Source: Theobroma cacao (Eukaryota > Streptophyta > Magnoliopsida > Malvales > Malvaceae). From it: a DNA stretch of 64,000 nucleotides. The notes beneath the pieces are model-generated. The model made no database searches and was not told the origin of the DNA. It worked only from the letters and a program-made list of their open reading frames with translations. The stretch spans positions 2,318,666-2,382,665 of the forward strand of contig NC_030851.1 of the NCBI RefSeq assembly GCF_000208745.1, read 5' to 3'. Below are positions 38,511 to 50,515 of this stretch, piece by piece. How positions within the stretch are numbered: the stretch's first letter is position 1; each line of letters starts with the position of its first letter. Both the position numbers and the translations under genes were made by a program.

Positions 38511-40077
38511 TACGAGTTCTATTCAAAGCCAAGATCCATGGATTTGGCAATGCTAGGTACGAGTTCTGCTGCTTTCAGCATTTCTAATTGGATAAAAGTT
38601 CTAATTAGATGGAACTTAAAAACTATTTGATTACCCATATTTTGTTGAGGGAATAAAAACCAAAAATTGCAACACCAAAAATTACAACCAAACACGCAGC
38701 ATTTTATTTCATCACAATTACCTGTGCCTTTTGTTGAAAATTAACTCAGAAATCCAACCTCTCTTGCCGATCAAGGGCCAAATTGTTTCAGCTATAAACC
38801 CTAAAATACAAATAAGAAGAAAACTCAAATTAACACAAAAAAGTCATATTAAAGAGTACAAGAAAAAGATAAAAAAAAAAAAAGAGAAAGAAAAAGAAGA
38901 ATGAGAAATTTTAACCAACAATTTCAGATGATGAAGTAGCAGAGCTAGAAGAAGGATGAGCGACTTTAGCAAAATGAAGAAGAAGCAGCAGAAACTCCAA
39001 AAATGACGATTTTGCTTCTAGTTTTTGAGTAATTTTTTTAAAAGATGATAGGTAAAAATGTCTTTAAAGATATTACAGACTGTAATATAATATGATTGCA
39101 TTGGTTTTGGACTGCAATCACATTACATCAATTGGCTGCAATGTGATTGCATTACAATCTTACATTGCAGTGGTCTGTTACAAAACAAACACTGCAATAT
39201 AATTTAATTGAGCATATTGCAGAGAATGTGACTTTACATCCTTTATACCAAACGCAACCTTAATACGAAACACGATGTAAGAATAATTGATTTTTTATTT
39301 TGGGTAATAATAAGAATAAGAAATATTAATACTATTTTATTTAAATTATATTTATTAAAAGGGTAATATGTCTTTTAAATTGAGGATTGCTTCACATTGA
39401 TTTTAATTTAAACTTGTTTTACTTTTTCTTTTATTAATTTATTTTTCTTTGATTCATGTCACGTGATAAGTTCGTAATTCTTACATGTAATAAAAATATT
39501 AAAATTATCACAATTTCACATTTCTTAAATTAAGAATATCTTTAATATATAAATATAATAAATCTTTTCAAATATTATTAATAAATTTTAAATAAGATAT
39601 TCGGAAAAAAATTAAAAAAAATAGGGAATATCCAATAAATATTTCCCACCAGCGAACCGGTAGCTATTATCGAAGGCCATAAATATCTCGAACCGAAGAG
39701 GCCCAATGAGAATATCTCGAACCGAGAACCATGCCCAGGGAGACATATGCTTGTTTGTTTGTCTTTACCTCAATACGCCTTTTTAGCCATAACATTTGCA
39801 TGGGTTTATTAAATCTAGTCTATTTTTGGTTTCCATCGGTGGAAAAGACTTGAGCTCTAGTTATAGTAAGTCTAGCGGCTGTCTATTACTATGTCAGAAG
39901 GAAAGATGAGCTAAGAAGAATCAAATGAAAAGACCAGCTTCTATTATGGAGCAGAATGGCCCAGCCAACCAGGCACAGAAAATGGGAGACGAGGATTCAC
40001 GTGATGGGTGTTGATTTATTACTTAATTCTTCTCTAACGATTAATCAATCGCTCGGTTCAAGTGACAAACCTACCAT

Positions 40078-41488
40078 TGGACCACAGCACTTGAGACGAC
40101 AAAACTTCAGACCTCAAAACAATTTTATCAGTTCTCAGATTTTCCATGGCCATCTTCAGTCGCAGAAAAGTTCCCTAGCTAGCATCAAGTGCTGGAGTAC
40201 GTTGAGGCTTATGCCCATTATTTTGACTTGCTTCGGCATGTCAGATTCAATGCCAAAGTTGTTAGCATTGACTTCGAAGGGCCAACAGATGAAGAGATGC
40301 GCTCTTGGCATCTCTGGGGTGGGACTGATGAGCCCCTCAGCTCCAAAGGAAACTGGAATGTTGCAGTACAGGCCACCCAGAATCATTCTACAGAGGTATG
40401 TAATTAAGTTTATAATCATAAAGCTCAACAAGAACAAAGTGAATGAGAAAAAAGATGATGTCATGCCTTGGATGAATTTTCTTTTAAATGTGAAATTCAG
40501 GTTTACCAGGTGGACTTTGTAGTCCTCGGCCTAGGCCGGTTCAGCGGCATTCCAAACATTCCATCGTTTCCTCCAGGAAAAGGGCCAGAAACCTTTCACG
40601 GTGAGGTAATACACTCCATGGATTATGCTGCCATGGATTACAAACTTGCTGCTAAATGCATCAAAGGGAAGCGAATTGTTGTATTTGGACTCCAGAAATC
40701 TGCCTTGGACATCGCAATGGAATATTCTACAGCAAATGGTAAGATTACAAAGTTTCTTTAGTTCTAAGATGTACGCAAAACACACAGGGTTGGATTTTCT
40801 GACATGAAGTTTCAATCTAATCCTGTTTCCAGGCGTAGAACTTCCTTGTACAGTATTATACAAGACCGAACGTTGGAGCGTTCCCAATTACCTTCCATGG
40901 GGAGTGCCGCTAGCTTATTTATACCTCAATCGCTTCTCAGAGCTTTTGGTTCATAAGCCTGGTGAAGGCTTCCTCCTCAGTTCATTGGCAACAATTCTTT
41001 CACCTCTGGTAACTAATAAAATTTCTTATCTAAAGCACATCTTGAGCACCTTCAGGAAATTAACCGCAGCAGACTGAAATCGGTTCTATTAACTGCAGCA
41101 GACTGAAATCGGTTCCTTGCTATTAAACAGAGATGGGTACTCTCAAAATTCGTCGAGAATTATATCAAATGGAAACTGCCTTTGGCAAGGGTTGGGATGG
41201 TACCAAAGCACAGCTTTCATCAAGAAATTAGCTCCTGTTTGACCTCAACAGTGCCAAAAAACTTCTATGACAGAGTTGAGGAAGGAAGCATCTTACCGAA
41301 GAAGACCCAAAATATAAACTTCATGAAGAAGGCATAATGGTAGATGACGAAGATTCACCTCTAAAGACAGATTTGGTGATACTGGCTACTGGATTCAGGA
41401 GAGATAAGAAGCCTAGAGACATTGTTGCGTCCCCCACTTTTCCAGACTGCATGGCCTGCACACCTGAAGCAAGAGTTCCAATATACAG
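40078..41488 (+). pseudogene. FMO1-like copy B2, pseudogene lacking both ends
   Basis: The start codon and FAD loop are gone: the upstream flank jumps from ACAAACCTACC straight into GGACCACAGCACTTGAG, deleting roughly 0.2 kb or more. Remnants are ~40078-40395, 40501-40738, 40833-41008 and 41131-41488. It shares TAG (40180-40182) with B1, the TTCATGAAG frameshift region in exon 4, and the missing exon 5. It also has its own changes, such as VVFGLQKSA in the NADPH loop and a GC in place of the GT donor after exon 4. Confidence 0.9.
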
Positions 41489-42252
41489 GCTGAGAATCTT
41501 AACTAGCTACATGTTCAAACAATAGTTTCATCAAATTAAACCGGTAACCAGAAAAAAGAATAAAGATTATGAGAACTAACTCATATCTCTTCAAACAAGA
41601 TGGATTTCTAGGAGCAATGAAGCTTGATGATAGGAAAATGGCAAGAAATCGGCTCTCGGCTACTAACGAGAAATGGAGTAGCGAAGCACTTTTCCCTCAA
41701 AGGTGGTGGACAAGACAAAGTGAAAATGAGCTTCCATCCCCCTTTTTCTTTGTTATGGGCGGACCTCTCGAGGCAAAAGCCTTGAAATGACTTTCATTTT
41801 TCATTTTCTCATACGTGCGCGGATTGCCCAAAGTCACTTTCTTTTTCTATTCTTTTTTTTATCACATGTCATTTTATGCAATCCCTTACTTTGTTATTAA
41901 CGTTACTTTTCAGAGTGGCATGTGCATGTAATATTGTCTTATCTATTCTTTTTATCTTTGGTTAGATTGTCTTATCTATGCATTGTTCCATATGGTATTT
42001 TTTTTGAATTATTTCATTTACATTTTATTTCACATGTATTTTATTTTCATTTTCTTTTAATACCATCTTATCATCCAATAATATTTCATACACATTTCCT
42101 TTGTTAATAGCCTTTGCCATCCCATGAACCAATAAAACTTCATGCATTTATTTCTTATTTGGCCTCCCTCACAACCAATAGAATTTCATGCACTTTTTAA
42201 TTTATTTCTTTTATTCTTAATCCTTTTTCTACTAGCATGTGTAACTACTCAA
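41489..42252. other. Spacer after FMO B2
   Basis: Closely similar to the DNA after B1 (30014-30790), with no recognised gene. A 73-codon open frame at 41569-41790 has no family resemblance and is broken in the B1 copy. Confidence 0.5.
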
Positions 42253-43505
42253 ATTTCATGCATATCTTTTTTTTAATAAAATATTATTTATTCTTCTTCT
42301 CTTTATCATCTTTTATAGGATAGGGGTCTCATATGTCCCTCACTAAACTTTATATTTACGTACAATTATTTATATGTAATTGTAACTTCACGTGATAGAA
42401 ATTTTATATGTCTTTCATTAAAAATTATTTTTTAGAGAGAAAAAAGTATGATGGTTCTAGAACTACTTAAAAGTATTATGGTCACCGACAAGATTAAAAG
42501 AAATTTTTCTTAATTAACCATGCATGTGTGCATGACTTATTTTATTATATATTAAAATACCCCATTTAATGATTCTTAACAGGGGTACTTAACATTTGCC
42601 TTGCCAGTATCAGTAGCTAGCACTACTAGCACTGCTCCAGAGCAGAGTTATTTAATATTTTATTAACCAAAAATCAAAGTTAAAGTTCTGCATTGAATAA
42701 AGTGATTAAAGGAAAGTAGATTCAATTGACCTTGGATCTTGCAAAATAAAAAAATCGATTTCTTTTCCAATGCAAGATTCACTGAAGGACACAAAAGGAA
42801 TTATGCTAGAAAGAATTACCACTAATGATCTGAGTTAAATATTTCAATGCATTGAAAGTAATAAAATATATATTTATANATTTCATGCATATCTTTTTTT
42901 TAATAAAATATTATTTATTCTTCTTCTCTTTATCATCTTTTATAGGATAGGGGTCTCATATGTCCCTCACTAAACTTTATATTTACGTACAATTATTTAT
43001 ATGTAATTGTAACTTCACGTGATAGAAATTTTATATGTCTTTCATTAAAAATTATTTTTTAGAGAGAAAAAAGTATGATGGTTCTAGAACTACTTAAAAG
43101 TATTATGGTCACCGACAAGATTAAAAGAAATTTTTCTTAATTAACCATGCATGTGTGCATGACTTATTTTATTATATATTAAAATACCCCATTTAATGAT
43201 TCTTAACAGGGGTACTTAACATTTGCCTTGCCAGTATCAGTAGCTAGCACTACTAGCACTGCTCCAGAGCAGAGTTATTTAATATTTTATTAACCAAAAA
43301 TCAAAGTTAAAGTTCTGCATTGAATAAAGTGATTAAAGGAAAGTAGATTCAATTGACCTTGGATCTTGCAAAATAAAAAAATCGATTTCTTTTCCAATGC
43401 AAGATTCACTGAAGGACACAAAAGGAATTATGCTAGAAAGAATTACCACTAATGATCTGAGTTAAATATTTCAATGCATTGAAAGTAATAAAATATATAT
43501 TTATA
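42253..43505. repeat. Exact 626-bp direct repeat separated by one N
   Basis: 42253-42878 and 42880-43505 read the same throughout by eye, with a single N at 42879 between them. Both contain the A-gene upstream region including the W-box TTGACC. The other two FMO units have only one copy. A failed contig overlap merge is the simplest explanation, though a real recent duplication is possible. Confidence 0.85.
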
Positions 43506-43518
43506 TATATATATATAT

Positions 43519-44610
43519 TCTAACCTATATTCTACCTAGATACTTTATTTACATCTAATACCTTAAAAGTAATTTTTTTTTAATTTTTGGATTTTTCATT
43601 TCTTTTCTCTTTTAAGTGCTCGAGAGACATTATTGAGTTCTCTGGATGACTGGATGGATGAGATTTTCAGTCATTTCAGACACCAGAACCGACAGCAAAC
43701 TCAAGACTCTTGCTAGACATTTCCAAAGCTTCCCTCCCAAACTGTTGAAAACCAAAACTTCTATATTCGATTTCATCAAAACCCCAAACAACAGACACAA
43801 ACTACATTTCTTCTCTCTTTCTATTTCTCTCCCCGTTCTTCTTATCATTTTGACAATGTGCAGGGAAAGCTTCACATTACTCAGGTACATTCTCCTGGTT
43901 TAGAAATTACAAGTTAAATAAAAGAGGAAATTTGATTCGATTTTTTGAATTTTGGTTTATGTTGGAATTTTAATTTTTTATAAAAATAATAATTAATGTA
44001 GCGGTAATGTTGACTGTAGTTTAAATGCTTGCTTTGAGGTTGTGACCCTTCTTTAGTGGAGTGATTGTCTGTATGGAATGGAATGAAGTTGAACCATTTA
44101 CTTAGCATATGTTGGTCTATGGTTTGGTAGAGTTTAGGCTTTGTTCTCTGAATTGCATGGTTGCTGAGATTGCATGTGTGTTTTGATGGTTCTACATTTT
44201 TTTCCTGGGGTTAGATATTTCGCTTACAGTTTGCTAGTTGTTTTTTCAGCTCATTTTGTGCTTTGATTTCTTCTTTTCTTTGTTGGTTACAGCTTTTTAT
44301 ATTTATTTATGTTTCTAAATTGTAAACCATTGGGGTTGGCACTGGCATATCTATTTCTATCTGAATTTTTGGATGATTTGTCAACAAGGTCATTATATGT
44401 TTTAACACAATATTGCATATTTACTGTTTTTTCTCATAAAATATTGTTAATATCTCTAACAACATTTATCTATGCATTGTTGTTAACAATTACTTTATTG
44501 CTCAATTCATAGATGAAATATATTATCAAATTATTTAACTATTCAAAATAATTTTTAAGCTATACGTGTCAAACAGTAACTCCCGCAGGATAGCGCGGGT
44601 GAGTGACTAG
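43519..44610 (+). mobile_element. Helitron-like insertion upstream of FMO A3 (~1.09 kb)
   Basis: The sequence is absent upstream of A1 and A2. Its right end has the Helitron pattern: a GC-rich hairpin (CCCGC 44582-44586 with GCGGG 44595-44599), then 11 bases ending CTAG (44607-44610), followed by host T. The left end begins TCTAACC after T-rich host DNA; a Helitron would be expected after A, so the left limit is less sure. No Rep/helicase is encoded. The 43640-44290 segment has a balanced base composition and could be captured host-gene DNA. Confidence 0.65.
43640..44292 (+). other. Possible captured gene fragment inside the Helitron-like insertion
   Basis: The segment looks like a pyrimidine-rich 5' leader followed by a short exon. 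From ATGTGCAGG (near 43857) a frame runs to a plausible donor CAG|GTACAT (~43883). The rest looks like intron, with a possible acceptor near 44290. I do not recognise the source gene, so this is only a suggestion from composition and splice-like signals. Confidence 0.3.
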
Positions 44611-44768
44611 TTTGTAATGCATATGATGGATGCAGCTCCAGTTATGCTCCTGTTGGTGTTCACGGGGATAGTTTATTTATTTGATTCCTGAAGATCTTGG
44701 GCAGAGTGCTATATAGAGAGAGAGGCAAAAAGGCAGGCAATATCGATAGAGTATCGGACAATTTGGCA

Positions 44769-46919
44769 ATGGAGAGGCAGGTGGCCATCGTTGGATCTGG
44801 TATAAGTGGCCTCCTTGCCTGTAAGTACACCTTGTCGAAAGGTTTCCATCCAATTGTTTTCGAGTCCCAAAGGAGCGTCGGAGGGGTATGGACCCAAACG
44901 CTGGAGACTACAAGGCTCCAAACTCCCAAGTCAGTTTATCAGTTCTCAGATTTTCCTTGGCCATCTTCAGTCACAGATGATTTTCCTAACCAACACGATG
45001 TCTTCGATTATGTTAAGGCGTATGCACAACATTTTGACTTGCTTAAGCACATCAAATTCAACACCAAAGTTGCTGGTATTGACTATGAGGGCCCCCCTGA
45101 TGAAGAGATGCGATCTTGGAGTTTATGGGGTGGCACTGGTGAGCCCTTTAGCTCCAAAGGGAAATGGAAGGTCATCGTGGAAGACTTGGAAAGCCTTTCA
45201 ACTGAGGTATGAGAATCTTTCTCATCATAATTCAGGGGATAAATAGTGATTTATATGACAAAAAAAAAGTTATCATAATTCTGAGACTTGTGAAATTCAT
45301 TGCAGATTTACCTAGTGGACTTTGTAATCATTTGTGTGGGGCGGTTCAGTGGTCTGCCAAACATTCCAGAATTCCCCCCAAACAAGGGCCCGGAAGCATT
45401 TCGTGGTAAGGTAATACATTCCATGGACTATGCTGCCATGGATAATGAAAAGGCTGCTGAGTTCATCAAAGGCAAACGAGTCATTGTCGTTGGGTTCCAG
45501 AAATCTGCTTTGGACATTGCAATGGAGTGCACTTTTGCAAATGGTAATTAGAATTTAATCTGAACTGCTGGAATTCATAGTTCTTTCTACATTAGACCAA
45601 GAGAAGTTTGCTCTTACCTCTTCGAGAACCGATAAATCTTGTGGACTTCATATGGAAAGGAACTTGTGATCATGTCTCAATGTGTTTGGTATCATTACAA
45701 GGAAATAAAATTTCTTTAAATTTCATTGATTTACAGGGGTGGAAAATCCATGCACAGTTTTCTACAGGACTGCACACTGGAATGTCCCGGATTATCTTCC
45801 CTGGGGATTTCAACTTGGATATATGTATTTTAACCGGTTCTCAGAACTAATGGTTCATAAGCCTGGTGAAGGGCTTCTACTTGGTCTCTTAGCTACAATT
45901 CTGGCACCGCTGGTAACATTTCTCATCATTCTTTTCACCTTGCTATGTTCTGTTTTACTTTTGATCAATGAGCAATGTGCTTGCTCAGAAGCAAACGACA
46001 GTTTATCTGTGATTTCTATATTTGGATGGAACCTGCAAACATCAGATGACACCATCCGTTTATTTTCCTCACTCCTATTGTTTCTTCCACTGATTACTTG
46101 TAATTAAAAAACAGAGATGGTCATATTCAAAATTTGTTGAAAGTGATATCAAAAGGAAGCTACGTTTAGCAAAGCATGGCATGGTACCCACCCATAGCTT
46201 CCTCCATGATATCAGTTCTTGCTTAATCTCAACGGTCCCAGAAAAATTCTATGACAAAGTTGAAGAAGGAAAAATCAAACTGAAAAAGGCTCCCGGCTTT
46301 TGTTTCTGTCACAATGGCGTTCTGGTGGAAGGTGAGGCTACACCTGTTGGGGCAGACGTGGTCATCTTGGCCACTGGATTCAAGGGGGAGAAAAAGCTCA
46401 GAGACATTTTCGTGTCCCAAACCTTTCAGGACTACATAGCTGGATCACCTGATGCTGCAATGCCACTCTACAGGTTAATTTTTTTCTTTGGGCAGCCAAG
46501 GAACGATTGTTCTGTAATTACTTTGATCGATTCTAATTAAATTTCTCGTTTGATCACTGATCAGGGAGTGCATTCAACCTCATATACCCGAACTAGCTGT
46601 GATAGGATTCTCTGAGAGTGTGTCGAATTTGTACATCTCAGAGATGAGATGCCGATGGCTAGCAGAACTTCTTGATGGCACATTCAAGCTGCCTAGCATC
46701 AAAGAGATGGAAAAAGATGTGACAAAATGGGATGAATACCGGAAACGATACTCGGGTAAAAACTATCATAGAAAATGCATTGCTGCTCTTCATGTTTGGT
46801 ATAATGATCAACTCTGCAAAGATATGGGATGGAACCCCAGGCGGAAGAAGGGATTCTTTGCTGAACTTTTTGAGCCTTATGGTCCCTTGGATTATGTCCC
46901 CTCTTCAGCTGCCTCTTAG
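44769..46919 (+). CDS. FMO1-like flavin-containing monooxygenase, copy A3, intact
   Basis: Exons are 44769-45206, 45306-45543, 45737-45912, 46115-46473 and 46565-46919; 521 residues, all GT-AG. The FAD loop is GSGISG (A1 and A2 have GAGISG), still a valid GxGxxG. The FMO signature and ATGF motif are intact. Late differences include [22 protein letters not shown] and [14 protein letters not shown], making it the most diverged A copy at the 3' end. Its middle (about 45595-46205) is almost identical to A1 while the flanks resemble A2. The upstream region differs from A1/A2 because of the Helitron-like insertion ~160 bp before the ATG, so its expression may differ. Confidence 0.93.
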
Positions 46920-47957
46920 CCATGGGTTTTCTCATCTTTCACCATCTTGTTTTTTGAATTTCATTCGTGTTTGTCCCCCTCTTTCAACGGAATGAGTTTG
47001 GTTTTGCTTCATGATACTAGACACGAAGCACGATGTGAGAATAATTGATTTCTTATTTTGGGTAATAATAAGAATAAGAAATATTAATACTATTTTATTT
47101 GTATTATATTTATTAAAGGGGTAACATGTCTTTTAAATTGAGGAAATTAAATTTCTTCACTTATTGTCAGTTAATTTTAATTTAAATTTATTTTGTTCTT
47201 ATTTGTAAATTTTTATATTAATTTTTTTTCTTGATTTATGTTACATGATAAGTTCATGATTTCTACCCGTGCTAAAAGAGTATTGAAATGATGAGTATCT
47301 TATCATATATATACATGATAAATTTTTTCAAATATTATTAATAAATTTTAAATCTTGTAAAAAACAAAAGAGAATATCCAATGAATATTTTCCATCAGGG
47401 AACCGATACCTACTATTTAAGGCCATAAATCACATTGACCCGAAGGGGCCCAATGAGCATGTCTCGAATGAGAACCATGCCTAGGGAGACGTTTGCTCGT
47501 TTATTTTTCTTTACCTCTTTCCTGATTGAAGTTAGGAGGGTGGGATTCATACTCAATATGCCCTTTCAGCCTTAACATTTGCATGGGTTTATTAAATCTA
47601 GTCTATATTTGGTTCCCATCGTTGGAAAAAGACTTGAGTTCTAGTTATAGTAAGTCTAGCTACTTTCTATTACTATGTCAGAAGGAAAGATGAGCTAAGA
47701 AGAATCAAATGAAAAGACCAGCTTCTATTATGGAGCAGAATGGTCCAGCCAACCAGGCACAGAAAATGGGAGACAAGGATTCACGTGAAGGGTGTTTATT
47801 TATTTGCTTAAATCTTTTCTAACGATTAATCAATCACTCGGTTCAAGTGACGAACCTACCTTACGTATCAGCTAAGTAGTCATGGTTTCAAGATTTTCTT
47901 TGATGGGAGAAAACTGGTTGAGTGTACCAAGTTTCAGTGTCCGAACATGTTGATCAA
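46920..47957. other. Spacer between FMO A3 and B3
   Basis: Homologous to 27461-28483, with small insertions such as the segment near 47515-47550. It includes a conserved CACGTG about 175 bp ahead of B3. No gene is seen. Confidence 0.5.
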
Positions 47958-49982
47958 ATGGAGAAGCAAATAGCCATCATCGGAGCTGGTATTAGCGGCC
48001 TCCTCGCATGCAAGTACACCCTCTCAAAGGGTTTCCATCCGACAGTTTTCGAGTCCCAAAGCAGCATCGGAGGAGTTCGGACCACAGCACTTGAGAGGAC
48101 AAAACTTCAGACCTCAAAACAATTTTATCAGTTCTCAGATTTTCCATGGCAATCTTCAGTCGCAGAAGAGCTCCCTAGCCAGCATCAAGTGCTGGAGTAT
48201 ATTGAAGCTTATGCCCATCATTTTGACTTGCTTCGGCATGTCAGATTCAATGCCAAAGTCGTTAGCATTGACTTCGAAGGGCCAACGGATGAAGAGATGC
48301 GATCTTGGCATCTCTGGGGTGGGACTGATGAGCCCTTCAGCTCCAAAGGAAAGTGGAATGTTGTAGTACAGGACACCCAGAATCATTCTACAGAGGTATG
48401 TAATTAAGTTTATAATCATAAAGCTCAACAAGAACAAAGTGAATGAGAAAAAAAGATAATGTCGTGACTTGGATGAATTTTCTTTTAAATGTGAAATTCA
48501 GGTTTACCAGGTGGGACTTTGTAGTCCTTGGCCTAGGCCGGTTCAGCGGCATTCCAAACATTCCATCGTTTCCTCCAGGAAAAGGGCCAGAAACCTTTCA
48601 CGGTGAGGTAATACACTCCATGGATTATGCTGCCATGGATTACAAACTTGCCGCTAAATGCATCAAAGGGAAGCGAATTGTTGTTGTCGGACTCCAGAAA
48701 TCTGCCTTGGACACCGCAATGGAATGTTCTACAGCAAATGGTAAGATTACAAAGCTTCTTTAGTTCTAAGATGTATGCAAAACCCACAGGCTGGATTTTC
48801 TTTGACATTAAGTTTCCATCTAATCCTGCTTCCAGGTGTAGAACTTCCTTGTACAGTATTATACAAGGCCGAACAGCGGGGCGTCCCCAATTACCTTCCG
48901 TGGGGAGTGCCACTAGCTTATTTATTCCTCAATCGCTTCTCAGAGCTTTTGGTTCATAAGCCTGGTGAAGGCTTCCTCCTCGGTTCATTGGCAACAATTC
49001 TTTCACGTCTGGTAACTAATAAAATTTCTTATCTAAGGTACATCTTGAGCACCTTCAGGAAATTAACTGCAGCAGACTGAAATTGGTTCTTTGCTATTAA
49101 ACAGAGATGGGTATTCTCAAAATTTGTCGAGAGTTATATCAAATGGAAACTGCCTCTGGCAAAGTTTGGGATGGTACCAAAGCACAGCTTTCATAAAGAA
49201 TTTAGCTCCTGTTTGACCTCCACAGTGCCAAAAAACTTCTATGACAGAGTTGAGGAAGGAAGCATCTTACCGAAAAAGACCCAAAATATAAGCTTCTGTG
49301 AAGAAGGCATAATGGTAGATGATGAAGATTCACCTCTAAAGACAGATTTGGTGATACTGGCTACTGGATTCAGGGGAGATAAAAAGCTTAGAGACATTTT
49401 TGCGTCCCCCACTTTTCAAAGACTGCATGGCTGGCTCACCTGAAGCAAGAGTTCCACTCTACAGTTTGAGAATCTTAACCAGCTACATATTCAAACCATA
49501 GTTTCATAAAATTAAACAAGTAACCAGAAAAAGAATAAAATATGAGAAAATTGTACACTCTTTTTCCAATTAAGGGTTTAAAGAATTGTAACTTAAAACT
49601 AACCAGAATAACTTAACTAGTTTATTGTGCCACCAGGGAATGTATTCATCCCCGAATTCCCCAGGTAGCGGTAATTGGGTTTTCAGAAAGCAATGCAAAC
49701 TTGTTCACATCAGAAATAAGATGTAGATGGTTAGCAGAGCTTCTGGACGGCACATTCAAGCTACCCAGCATTAAGGAGATGGAGGAAGATGTGGGAAAAT
49801 GGGATAAATACATGAAGGAAAATTCTGGCCAAGACTACCGAAGATCATGCATCGGTGTCCTTCATATCTGGTACAATGGTCAACTGTGCAGGGACATGGG
49901 ACTGAATCCTAAGAGAAAAAAGGGTTTCTTTGCTGAATTATTTGAACCTTATGGCCCCATGGATTATGCTTCTTCCTCGTAA
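47958..49982 (+). pseudogene. FMO1-like copy B3: all five exons present, two +1 frameshifts
   Basis: Exons are 47958-48395, 48502-48740, 48836-49011, 49105-~49464 and 49637-49982. Exon 1 is fully open with FAD loop GAGISG, and Gln stands where B1 and B2 have TAG. Exon 2 has one extra G (GTGGGAC, 48511-48516) and exon 4 one extra A (TTCAAAGAC, near 49417), so exon 4 meets TGA at 49441-49443. The exon 4 donor is weakened (CTACAGTTTGAG). Exon 5 is intact and ends at TAA. Both insertions lengthen short homopolymers, so base-call error should be excluded before calling B3 dead. Confidence 0.8.
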
Positions 49983-50515
49983 ATGGAAAGATGCTTACTG
50001 CACTCAAACTTTATTTGGAGTAAATTTCACCTAGGTCACTGAACTTATATACCTCATTCCAACGTAAGATACCTTTATCTCAATGAGGCTTACGGTAATA
50101 ACATTATGTTAATAATGTATTGAAAGTATAGCTCATGAATCATGGTTTTTAATATTTCGCTGTTTTATATATTTATGTACATGGTAACATATAATTTTCA
50201 ATGATTACATTTGTTATTAGAATCTGCAACCACTAATAGATTTTTTCAGAAAAGAAAAGAAAATTTTTCTTTGAAAGTGAACGACTTATGTAAGATTAAT
50301 ACTAATAAAATTCAGAGTGATATGCTAATTAAATTTCAATGGAGACAAAGTAAAAACTTTCTTCAACTTTTCATAATCACATAATACTATAAAAAGAAAA
50401 CAAAATTAGGATTTTTAATGGGCCAATTAACCCCATTGCAAATCCGTCCCTGTCAACATGGTAAGCTCACCAAAAACACAACAGAAGCAGTTGAATATAC
50501 CTCTGAACTGTGGTT
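49983..50515. other. Spacer between FMO B3 and the MATE gene
   Basis: AT-rich DNA holding the B3 and MATE 3' UTRs. The repeated FMO-array DNA ends here. No gene is seen. Confidence 0.5.

Larger units (their letters stand above)
33921..39259 (-). mobile_element. PIF/Harbinger-type DNA transposon (5339 bp), inserted between A2 and B2
   Basis: The ends are inverted repeats GGTAGCGTTTGGTA and GGTTGCGTTTGGTA (one mismatch). TTAA flanks both sides (33917-33920, 39260-39263). The matching empty site, a single CTTAATACG, is present downstream of A1. Subterminal regions (33940-34060 and 39060-39240) carry many copies of the TAATGTGATTGCA-type motif in both orientations. Inside are two minus-strand genes typical of PIF/Harbinger: a DDE transposase and a Myb/SANT-like protein, both broken. 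A 24-bp minisatellite lies upstream of the transposase. The usual PIF/Harbinger target duplication is 3 bp (TTA or TAA), which the TTAA context also allows. Confidence 0.9.
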
